NCBI RefSeq assembly: GCF_000328475.2
Contig: NC_026480.1
Location: forward strand, 744,001-808,000
Reading direction: 5' to 3'
Source: Mycosarcoma maydis
Taxonomy: Eukaryota > Basidiomycota > Ustilaginomycetes > Ustilaginales
DNA: 64,000 nucleotides
This document shows positions 33,897-42,349 of this stretch, in pieces; the stretch's first letter is position 1, and every line of letters starts with the position of its first letter. Under the pieces are notes generated by a model. It did no database searches. It was not told the origin of the DNA and saw only the letters and a program-made list of their open reading frames with translations. The translations under genes were made by a program, and so were the position numbers.

Positions 33897-36800
33897 ATGA
33901 CCCCAAGCACTTCTACTGCAAACTGTTCTAACTCAGAGCAGCATCAGCTGACTCCTCAGAACAGCGGTGGTGTGAGTGCCAATGCTTCAGGAGCGCAGCC
34001 AGGTCGCAATATACCGGCGTACCTTGAATCACTCTCTCCATCGCAATATGCTGCTGCTACCCACCCGCCAACAACATGTCTTCAGATCTTGGCAGGACCT
34101 GGCTCAGGCAAGACGCGTGTCCTAACATCCCGAGTCGCATGGCTCATCCTCGACCCTGCAAACAAGCTCAGACCCGAAGACATCCTCGTGGTTACCTTTA
34201 CCAACAAAGCCGCCAACGAAATGAAGATGCGCCTCGTCAAGCTCATCGGCAAGGAGCGAGTCGATAACCTCGTCATCGGCACCTTTCATTCGGTCTGCGC
34301 CAGATACCTCCGCAAATACGGCCGACTTATCTCGCTTTCCAACAACTTTAGCATAATCGATTCGGAAGATGCAAAGCGCATGCTCAAGTCCATCCTTAAA
34401 GAGCTCAAGGCGGAGCTCGAAAAAGAAAATCTCGAACTCAAACCGGAGCAGGCCATGTCTGAAATCTCCAAAGCAAAGGCGAAGGAGATCGACCCTGTGA
34501 GATACAGGCAGCTCGCAGAGCAAGAAGCCGCCAAGTCAGCGTCTCGGAAAGCACCTATCGGCAAGCAATTCACAGGGTCTGCATCGTTCAAGCAAGTCAT
34601 GGCCACCATCTACATCATGTATCAAAAGCAGCTCGTCGACGCCAACGCCTTGGACTTCGACGATCTACTCGTGTACGGAGTCCAGCTGTTTCGACGTCAG
34701 AATCAGGTGGTCCGCAACATTCGACATGTGCTCGTCGATGAGTTCCAGGACACCAACATCACACAGTACGAGCTCATGCGCCTAGTAGCAACTGCATCGC
34801 AAGCTGTCAGCATCGTTGGTGATCCAGATCAGAGCATCTATGGCTGGCGCAGTGCCGAGATTGGCAACCTCGACAAGATGACGAGAGAGTTCAAGGGTAC
34901 ACAGCAGGCGCGTCTCGAAGAGAACTACCGAAGCACCGGTGCAATCCTCGAACTGGCGCTCAGAGTGGTTCAGCAGGACACCTCGCGTGTCGACAAGGAC
35001 CTCTACACGTCACATCCCCGCGGACTGCCCGTCGTCCTCAAGTCGCACGCGTCGGCGCAGCTCGAGGCCGCATACATTGCATCCGAGATCAAGCGTCTTG
35101 TCGCCCATTACGGAGGCGTGCTTGATTACAATGATTTCGTGATTCTGCTGCGCTTCAATTACCTCTCGCGCGCCATCGAGGCTGAGTTGCAATCTAGGGG
35201 CATCGACTCCAAGATGATGGGAGGTCACAAGTTCTTTGATCGAATGGAAGTCAAAGATCTGCTCGCCTATTTGGCACTTGCCGATAATCCAGGCTTTACA
35301 CCAGCATTCATTCGCGTGGTCAACGTGCCAAAACGAGGTATTGGCGACAAGGGCGTCACAGATCTTCTGACCATGGCGAAAGCAGAGAGCTGTAGTCCCA
35401 TGGAGCTTGTCGAAAGGGTTGTACGAGGCGGTAAGAACCCAGGCATCAAACCAGCCATGAAAAGGGGCCTCGAGCATTTAGTCGAGGCTGTGCTAGCGGT
35501 ACGACAGGCAGCTAGAAATGGCACGCCTGTAGCTCAACTGCTCCAGCTGCTCATCGAGAAGATCGATTACGAGTCGTATCTCCAGGCGCAGCTGGACTAC
35601 GAAGCACGCTGGGGCAACGTACAAGAACTGATCTCGTTCTCCATCATTGTGGCCCAGAATACAGCGTATGCCGATACGCCATCCCTTTCCATCGATCAGA
35701 TTATTTCTCATACGCTGTCAAATCAGCAAGACACCGATACCGGCAGAGATGCGCAAGATGACAGTAAGCTGGCAGATTCACTTCAAGAGGTCGACATCAA
35801 GCCGATAAGCCGTGAAAAGTCACCAATGCCTTCGTCAATTCATCCTTACTTTCAAAAACACGGAGCTGGAAAACGAAAACCCAAGCCGTCGACGAAGGGG
35901 GACTTGATCGACCTGTGCGTCTCCAGCGATGAAGATAATGAAGCAGCCAGTACAGAAGAAGAGCCTGCTCCAGTAAAGAGGCAGCGCGTGGCAAAGAAAG
36001 AGTCTGCTGTGAACGACAAGGCAATTCACAATAAGGATGATATCAGCGCTAAATCTTTCCTCGTATCACAGCTCGATGAGATTAACGAACAGGTTGACCG
36101 AAATACGCAAGAGAACCCGGCTGACCATGACAAAGAAAGCGACGACGAGGAGGAGGAGGCAGGACCAAAGACGCCACTCCGCACATTCCTGGAAGCATCA
36201 ATCCTGGCGACCGACATGGGCACAGAATCCGAGGAAAAGGATGGAAAGAAGAAACCGAAAGTAACCATTTCGACCTGCCATGCAGCTAAAGGCCTTGAAT
36301 GGCCCGTAGTCTTCATTCCGGCCATCGAAGAAGGCTGTTTCCCATCCTTCCGTTGCGAGAAGCCCGACGAGATTGCCGAAGAACGACGCTTGCTCTACGT
36401 TGCCATGACGCGAGCTGAGAGTATGCTTTACCTCACGCATGCCTCTTACCGAATGCAAGGAGGCGAGGGCAAGGACAAGGTCCTTAGCACATTTGTTACT
36501 TCGGTCGCCGCAAAGCAGGATGGAGGTTGCTGTCATGCGAAAAAGGCGATTCCATTTTGCACGACTCGCCCAAAAGTCGATGCAGAGGCTGTCAGGACCA
36601 TGGTCAAAGTGACTGGAAGAGACTTGCCAACAGACGCCAAGATCAAAGAAGCCATTGCGCAGTGGGAAAAGACATCTGCGAAGGATGTGCAGCAGGTGGA
36701 TCAGATGAACATTGGTCGCAGCATGGGTTTTGACACCTATTCAAGCTACGGTAGTGCTACGGGCGGCTGGAACTCGCAGATTGGGTCTGGACTGTACAGC

Positions 36801-37427
36801 AATCATGGACTCCTCTCTAGCTCTTCTGGATGGAGTCGAAATCCACAGATCGATGACAATACTCGGAAACAGCTAGAGCTCGCTACGCCGACGCTGGGTA
36901 GCTTCTCTTCTCCAGTCGATATCGATGCATCTCCTTCACCGGCCTACTCTGGCTTCCAACGCGCATCGTCTCTGTGCGGCGCAAGCCGCGGTAACGGGCT
37001 CCAAACTTCTTCTAACAACCATTCGAATTTCTCTTCGCATTACGGATCGTTTGGCTCGGGAACGAGACGCAAGCAACCGCTCATACCACCTTCACGCCGA
37101 CCAGCAGCCACGCCGTCCGCTCCACCCTCATTTACGGACGATGTACGCCTTCGAGCCCGTCCCGAAGATTCAGTTGCTTTGGCTCGCGCAGATGGTACGG
37201 CCCCACGTCCACGTGCAGACCTCACTAGCTTCCAACAGGCTCATTCGCAGGGTATTAGTAGTATGCTGAACATGCTGCCGCCGTCGTCGGATGGAGGTTC
37301 AGGAGGAGGCAGTTCAAACCACTCGCCGATTTGTATCGATGATGATGCAAGCGACGGCTCGAATTGGTCTGGCAAAGCACGTGCAAGCAGAGGGAAGAAG
37401 AGGCTAGGTATAAGGCGTCGTGTGTGA
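33897..37427 (+). CDS. SRS2: UvrD-family DNA helicase, Srs2 type
   Basis: 3'-5' superfamily 1A DNA helicase predicted to strip Rad51 filaments and restrain recombination at replication forks. The 1176-residue single-exon frame has all motifs: Walker A AGPGSGKT (about 65), Ia VTFTNKAANEM, II LVDEFQDTN (about 278), III GDPDQSIYGWR (about 307), IV LEENYRST (about 340), V STCHAAKGLEWPVVF (about 790) and VI EERRLLYVAMTRAE (about 826). An acidic, low-complexity insert of about 165 residues (about 610-775) interrupts the 2A region before motif V. It carries a PIP-like SSIHPYF (about 647) and a SUMO-interaction-like DLIDLCVSSDED (about 668). The C-terminal tail is Ser-rich and contains a second SIM-like PICIDDDASDG (about 1145) and a basic end. 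A UvrD-like paralogue such as the S. pombe Fbh1 group is excluded by the lack of an F-box. Confidence 0.9.
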   Translation: MTPSTSTANCSNSEQHQLTPQNSGGVSANASGAQPGRNIPAYLESLSPSQYAAATHPPTTCLQILAGPGSGKTRVLTSRVAWLILDPANKLRPEDILVVTFTNKAANEMKMRLVKLIGKERVDNLVIGTFHSVCARYLRKYGRLISLSNNFSIIDSEDAKRMLKSILKELKAELEKENLELKPEQAMSEISKAKAKEIDPVRYRQLAEQEAAKSASRKAPIGKQFTGSASFKQVMATIYIMYQKQLVDANALDFDDLLVYGVQLFRRQNQVVRNIRHVLVDEFQDTNITQYELMRLVATASQAVSIVGDPDQSIYGWRSAEIGNLDKMTREFKGTQQARLEENYRSTGAILELALRVVQQDTSRVDKDLYTSHPRGLPVVLKSHASAQLEAAYIASEIKRLVAHYGGVLDYNDFVILLRFNYLSRAIEAELQSRGIDSKMMGGHKFFDRMEVKDLLAYLALADNPGFTPAFIRVVNVPKRGIGDKGVTDLLTMAKAESCSPMELVERVVRGGKNPGIKPAMKRGLEHLVEAVLAVRQAARNGTPVAQLLQLLIEKIDYESYLQAQLDYEARWGNVQELISFSIIVAQNTAYADTPSLSIDQIISHTLSNQQDTDTGRDAQDDSKLADSLQEVDIKPISREKSPMPSSIHPYFQKHGAGKRKPKPSTKGDLIDLCVSSDEDNEAASTEEEPAPVKRQRVAKKESAVNDKAIHNKDDISAKSFLVSQLDEINEQVDRNTQENPADHDKESDDEEEEAGPKTPLRTFLEASILATDMGTESEEKDGKKKPKVTISTCHAAKGLEWPVVFIPAIEEGCFPSFRCEKPDEIAEERRLLYVAMTRAESMLYLTHASYRMQGGEGKDKVLSTFVTSVAAKQDGGCCHAKKAIPFCTTRPKVDAEAVRTMVKVTGRDLPTDAKIKEAIAQWEKTSAKDVQQVDQMNIGRSMGFDTYSSYGSATGGWNSQIGSGLYSNHGLLSSSSGWSRNPQIDDNTRKQLELATPTLGSFSSPVDIDASPSPAYSGFQRASSLCGASRGNGLQTSSNNHSNFSSHYGSFGSGTRRKQPLIPPSRRPAATPSAPPSFTDDVRLRARPEDSVALARADGTAPRPRADLTSFQQAHSQGISSMLNMLPPSSDGGSGGGSSNHSPICIDDDASDGSNWSGKARASRGKKRLGIRRRV

Positions 37428-37818
37428 GTTAATTGCTCTCAACGTGTACGCTGTTGTGACACTCAAGTCTGAATGACTCTGCTCGGTAATGCAGTGATGT
37501 GCGTGTCACCAATGAAGAAGAGCAGAGAGGCGAGTTTGCGGAGATAAGGCACGCCAGAGCTTGGGGAACGCTTGAACATGTCGGAGTGGGCGACGCGTCT
37601 GTGCACGGTTGAATTGGAAGAATGCCGGCAAAATTCGCCGAACAGCAGGCTGAGGGTTCCGGACAGCCGATCCGGTGTTGCACGTTGACACATGCTTCCC
37701 TATTGGCCATCATCTTCACGATTGTGACTGGAACGTGACTCCTTGCGCGATCATCTGTTTCCACTAGGCGAGGTTTTCAATTCATCGCTCGATACGCAAC
37801 GGGCCCTGGGACACAAAG

Positions 37819-38982
37819 ATGACGATACCCTTCGAACCTGCCGCTTGCTTGGCAACTGGCAAAGTTGCGATACCCATTCGACCTCTACACGTCGTCAGTG
37901 CTCTAATCCGCTCTTCCTCGCTCAGCACACGTACCGGTCACAACGTTTTCCTCAAACTCGACTGCGATCAGCCCTCGGGCTCATTCAAAATCCGCGGTAT
38001 CGGTGCTATCTGTCAAATGGCTATCGCACAACATGGTGCGGAGAACACGCACCTGGTCTCGTCGTCCGGTGGTAATGCCGGGTTGGCCGTTGCGCATGCG
38101 GCAAAGAGCGCCGGTGTGGGCTGTACAATCTTTGTGCCCTTGAGCACCGAGGCGGATGTTGTGGAGAAGCTGAGGCTGCAGGGAGCCGAGGTGGTCGTCG
38201 GCGGTGATGCATGGGATCAAGCCGATGCAGCAGCGAGGGTAGAGGTGGAGTCGAGGAAGGCAAGTGTTTATGTGCATCCGTTTGAAGGAGACCAGTTGAT
38301 TGCTGGACACAGCGGAATGGTAGACGAGATGTTTGATCAGCTGCAAAATGTAGATGTTTTGATCAGCTCAGTGGGTGGTGGTGGCTTGTTGAGAGGTATA
38401 ATGCACGGTGTGAAACGACGAGGAAAGGAGAGCGAGACAACTTTGGTTGCCGTACAGAACTTCGGCGTCGACTCTTTCAATCGCTCTCTCGACCGGTATC
38501 TCTCTCAGAAAGATCAAGAGCTGCCAAACGACGTAGTGACGCTGTCTGCGATCGAAAGCAAATGCACCAGTATGGGCACCACAAAGTGCTCACTAACAAC
38601 GCTTCACGACGCGATCAACTTCACACGCACCAATGGAGAGATCACAACGCTGACCGTGACCGATCGTCTTTCCGAATCTGCCTGTTGGCAGTTCGCCCGA
38701 CACGAATGCGCCGACGGAAAGACGAGAAAGGTCGAGCTCAGCTGCGCCTCGGCACTGGCACCGGTATACCACCCGTGGATCCTCGACAGACTAATCGAGG
38801 CAAGTGGCAGGTTGAAGCACAAGGTGGAGCAAGGCACCAAGTTGAACGTGCTGGTAGAGGTGTGTGGTGGAAGTAAAGTGAATGACGTATTGCTGGACGA
38901 GTATGAGAGGCAAGCAGGGCTCATGGAACACGGCGATACGGTGCGAGTGAATGGTGTTGACTTTCCATCAAAGTCTGGTTGA
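37819..38982 (+). CDS. L-serine/L-threonine dehydratase (PLP-dependent)
   Basis: Fold-type II pyridoxal-phosphate enzyme that deaminates L-serine to pyruvate (and threonine to 2-oxobutanoate), the catabolic CHA1/SDS type. The product has 387 residues. The PLP lysine lies in PSGSFKIRG (about residue 57), the phosphate loop is SSSGGNAGLA (about 82-91), and a Gly-rich loop SSVGGGGLLRG comes at about 182. There is no C-terminal ACT regulatory domain, which argues against the biosynthetic threonine deaminase ILV1. No mitochondrial presequence is evident, so it is probably cytosolic. It is encoded on the same strand as SRS2, about 390 bases downstream. Confidence 0.92.
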   Translation: MTIPFEPAACLATGKVAIPIRPLHVVSALIRSSSLSTRTGHNVFLKLDCDQPSGSFKIRGIGAICQMAIAQHGAENTHLVSSSGGNAGLAVAHAAKSAGVGCTIFVPLSTEADVVEKLRLQGAEVVVGGDAWDQADAAARVEVESRKASVYVHPFEGDQLIAGHSGMVDEMFDQLQNVDVLISSVGGGGLLRGIMHGVKRRGKESETTLVAVQNFGVDSFNRSLDRYLSQKDQELPNDVVTLSAIESKCTSMGTTKCSLTTLHDAINFTRTNGEITTLTVTDRLSESACWQFARHECADGKTRKVELSCASALAPVYHPWILDRLIEASGRLKHKVEQGTKLNVLVEVCGGSKVNDVLLDEYERQAGLMEHGDTVRVNGVDFPSKSG

Positions 38983-39152
38983 AAGCAACAAATCTCACAC
39001 TCTTCCAGTGTCACTCACTTCTCATCACAACTTTCCATCCTCACATCATTCACGATTGTCGCGGCGGGATGTGAAATGAACAGGCGCTGATTGCGAGAAC
39101 GATCGACTTGAGATTCAAAGACAAGGAAAAAATGGCTTCCGACGGTTTGGTA

Positions 39153-42083
39153 TCAACGACCGAGCTCTTGCAAAATCTCACTCTGTCTCTGTCTGGAAAC
39201 TTTTGCAAAGCCCTGCAACTGCATGTTGAAATGTGCTGCTCCGGCTGTCAATGCACGCAACTTGGACGAGTACCTCACCAAATTAGCCAGCGGTACCACG
39301 GCGTGGATCTCGGCGCTTCCCTCTCCGATCCCGAGCGCAGCAGCACCTTTGCCAGCAGCGCCCGAACTTGCGGCCGAAGACTGCAGCTCGAACCTATTTG
39401 TGGCTGCGTTCGGAATAAACACTTGATCCTCCACTACATGGTTGTCCTCAGAAGCGGTGGTCTGGTGAACCACGTCCTGCACCAACCCATTCTGTTCGGC
39501 GGTGATGTCGTTGATCACTTTGCCCAGGTGCACAGCGGGGAGGGTGATGCGCGTTGTCATCATGGGCTCCATCAGTGTCGTCAGCGGTGTAGGTGTAGAT
39601 GTTGGAAGACCAGTTTCCAGGTTGACCTGTGCTTCGGAGCGCAGCACTTTTCGTACGAGGTGCGAAAGGAGGTAAGAAATCGCTGCCGACGACGACAGCT
39701 CTCCAAACATTTCGATGTTGGACACGCGCACCATGAGGCCCATCAACGGGTTCGATGTGAGTGGACCGCGAGATAGCGCTGCTACCATGCCCGCCTTGAA
39801 CATGGTTTCGACCGTGGTCAGGTCGACTCCTGAAGGCAAAGCCGAGCTGGTAGAGGTGGTGCTGGTCTCTTTGACGGAAGAGGAACCCGGCTTAGTTCGT
39901 GTTTGTCGAGGGGTGTCGGCGAGATATGCCTGAATGTCGCCTTCGTCCTCGGCCGAAGCTTTTTTAGCCGCTCCCAAATCCCTGGCAACATCGGAACTGA
40001 AAGAAACATCAACAACGTTACCACCATACACCGCTGCATCTGCGCCGCTCGCCAAATGCATCTCGTCTTCTCCCAGTGCTTTGACCTTGATTTTTGCACC
40101 GATTCTGATCTTCTTACCTGCCAACTCCCTGTCCACCACTTCTTCTGCTTCCAGCCAACCCAAGCGTTCATCCAGCGTTTCCCTGTACGACACGCGAACA
40201 GCCCCCATTCGAGCATTCACACCAAATTCGTTGACAAGTCGATCCTTAGCGATCTCCAAATGCAGTTCTCCCATCCCGCTAAGCACCGTTTGACCCGTGG
40301 TTCCCTCTCCGGACTCGCCGAGGCGAAGGGAAGGGTCAGTTCGAATGAGCAAGTTGAGCGCTTCAGATACCGAGTCGACGTCTGACTTGGATGCGGGTTC
40401 CAAAGACATGCTGAAGACCGGTGGTGGGATGTGAACACGCTTGAGGCGCAGAGATTTGAGCTCGTCTGGACTGAGTGTTGCTTTTCCACCGGCGTTGGGT
40501 TTAAACGACGACGTATTGGAGGTGGTTGAGATGTCGACGAGCGTATCTCCCGTACGTGTATCTCGCAGACCGAGTATCACGCCGATTTGGCCTGCACGCA
40601 AGGTGCTGGTTTCGACATACTGATCGGCAAACGGAAAGAGCACGCGTGAGAGTCGTTCCCTCGCTCCAGTGGTGGTGTTGAACAGAACCGAGGAGCGTTG
40701 GAGCGTGCCAGAGTAGACACGAACAAACGTTGTCGGTCCGCGTCGTTTGTCATGTACCACTTTAAAGGCGAGTGCTGTGGTGCGTTTGTCTGCTAGGGAG
40801 ATCGATACACCTTTACCAATCGATGCTGTCGAGTCTACCTCGACACTTTCCGATCTGTTTTGCGCAGCTTTCGAAGGCGTCGATGCGGCAGCAGCACAAA
40901 CGCTACCCACCACATCGGGTTTATCCATCGGACTGGGCAAAAAGTCAGAGATGGCATCAAGCAGTGGCTGAACTCCGATATTTTTCGCAGCGGATCCGCA
41001 CAGCACTGGTAGAATCGTCCCCGCCAACGTCTGCCTTCGGATTGCCTTCTTCAGCGACGCTGCTGGCATCTTGCCATGCGGTTCCTCGTTCGACCCCACC
41101 GGCAGACCGAACAGCTCCTCCAACAAGTGGTCATCCAGTGAAGCCAAACACTCTACCAACGCATGCCTCGCTTGTTTGGCTTCTTCAAACATGTCCTCCG
41201 CTTCGTGCAGAGGCTTGCGCGTCACCACTTCGCCCGCTTTGCCGCTGAACGTTACCGTTTGCATCTCGACCAGATCCACGAGTCCTGCGATCCCTGGTTC
41301 GTCTTTACCGCTGACTGGAATGGGCAGCTGTAGCAGCAGCGGTCTCGAATGCATCCCGGAGCGTATCACACTGCGCAACGATTGTGAGACCGAACTTCCC
41401 ATCCTGTCCAGTTTGTTGATGAACAGTATGGATGCTTTCACATTGTACCTTGCTGCCTGAGACCAAACGTTCTCGGTTTGGGATTCGACTCCTTCGACAC
41501 CATCCAGCACAACGACTGCACCGTCTACGACACGAAGTGCGCGTTCGACTTCGATGCCGAAATCGATGTGTCCGGGAGTGTCGACGAGGGTGATTCCTAC
41601 CTGTTCAGTGGAGGATGCTGATTTCTGTGCAGGAGGCCACCATACAGGTCCAACAGCTGCCGATTGGATTGTGATGCCTCGTTGTCTTTCTTGCTCTAGG
41701 AAGTCGGTTACTGTGCTACCAGAGTCGACGTCGCCTGGTAAGGCGTTGCTGCTGCTGCAAGTGGTGCCAGCGAGCGCATTGGTGAGATGTAAAAGCCGTT
41801 CTGTGAGCGTGGTTTTGCCAGCGTCGATGTGTGCGATGATCGAGATGTTACGAAGTGCTGAGATGCCATGTCTTTCGGCATGCGGACTGGTGGGCTCGAT
41901 CACCTGCCATCGCTGCGAGGTAGTGAACGTACGCAAATCCTTGACGACACAAGCTGAAAGTGGCTGTCGAGGCAATCGCGAAGCCACCATCAAGGATGGG
42001 CAGGCTACATGTAGCGTGGTTCTAGTCCGAGCTGACACCGATAGCCTCGATAGCCTTGTCGTGCATCGGCGTATTGGACTCAT
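39153..42083 (-). CDS. MEF2: Mitochondrial elongation factor G2 (MEF2/RRF2mt, GFM2)
   Basis: Mitochondrial GTPase that, with ribosome recycling factor, splits post-termination ribosomes. The 976-residue product starts at MSPIRRCTTRLSRLS; 24 upstream codons are open but lack ATG. An Arg/Ser-rich presequence (about 1-60) precedes the G domain: G1 AHIDAGKTTLTERL (about 83), G3 DTPGHIDF (about 166), G4 NKLDRMG (about 221). Domain II (about 450-545; RVYSGTLQRSSVLFN), domain III (SMSLEPASKSDVD; MGELHLEIAKDRL) and domains IV/V (VSNIEMFGELSSSAAISYLL) follow in EF-G order. The length and the inserts (Ser/Thr-rich near 425 and 740) fit fungal MEF2 rather than MEF1 (about 760). The 3' ends of this gene and the dehydratase face each other, about 170 bases apart. 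Confidence 0.9.
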   Translation of the reverse strand: MSPIRRCTTRLSRLSVSARTRTTLHVACPSLMVASRLPRQPLSACVVKDLRTFTTSQRWQVIEPTSPHAERHGISALRNISIIAHIDAGKTTLTERLLHLTNALAGTTCSSSNALPGDVDSGSTVTDFLEQERQRGITIQSAAVGPVWWPPAQKSASSTEQVGITLVDTPGHIDFGIEVERALRVVDGAVVVLDGVEGVESQTENVWSQAARYNVKASILFINKLDRMGSSVSQSLRSVIRSGMHSRPLLLQLPIPVSGKDEPGIAGLVDLVEMQTVTFSGKAGEVVTRKPLHEAEDMFEEAKQARHALVECLASLDDHLLEELFGLPVGSNEEPHGKMPAASLKKAIRRQTLAGTILPVLCGSAAKNIGVQPLLDAISDFLPSPMDKPDVVGSVCAAAASTPSKAAQNRSESVEVDSTASIGKGVSISLADKRTTALAFKVVHDKRRGPTTFVRVYSGTLQRSSVLFNTTTGARERLSRVLFPFADQYVETSTLRAGQIGVILGLRDTRTGDTLVDISTTSNTSSFKPNAGGKATLSPDELKSLRLKRVHIPPPVFSMSLEPASKSDVDSVSEALNLLIRTDPSLRLGESGEGTTGQTVLSGMGELHLEIAKDRLVNEFGVNARMGAVRVSYRETLDERLGWLEAEEVVDRELAGKKIRIGAKIKVKALGEDEMHLASGADAAVYGGNVVDVSFSSDVARDLGAAKKASAEDEGDIQAYLADTPRQTRTKPGSSSVKETSTTSTSSALPSGVDLTTVETMFKAGMVAALSRGPLTSNPLMGLMVRVSNIEMFGELSSSAAISYLLSHLVRKVLRSEAQVNLETGLPTSTPTPLTTLMEPMMTTRITLPAVHLGKVINDITAEQNGLVQDVVHQTTASEDNHVVEDQVFIPNAATNRFELQSSAASSGAAGKGAAALGIGEGSAEIHAVVPLANLVRYSSKLRALTAGAAHFNMQLQGFAKVSRQRQSEILQELGR

Positions 42084-42349
42084 CGCTCGTGCCCCGTGCT
42101 GTACCAGTAGTTGGCAGTGGTCCAAATGCGAAACGCTTTTGATGCTGTGCACCACTTTCTTCTAACTCACCAAAAATTCCACTCCGACTTCCGTGATTTT
42201 GCCCACATACGCCCCAAACCTCATACCATCACGCATCGTGCCTGCTTCACAGAAACGATGATCTGCTTCAGGTTTTCCATTAGTATTGCAGGCCAGGACA
42301 ACCAATAGGCTGGTGAAATATCAAAGAGAAAACGTCACTCAACGTGTGT

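Noticed and set aside
39108..39776. 222-codon plus-strand frame opposite MEF2
   Set aside because: It overlaps the conserved C-terminal domains of MEF2 on the other strand and has no homology of its own.
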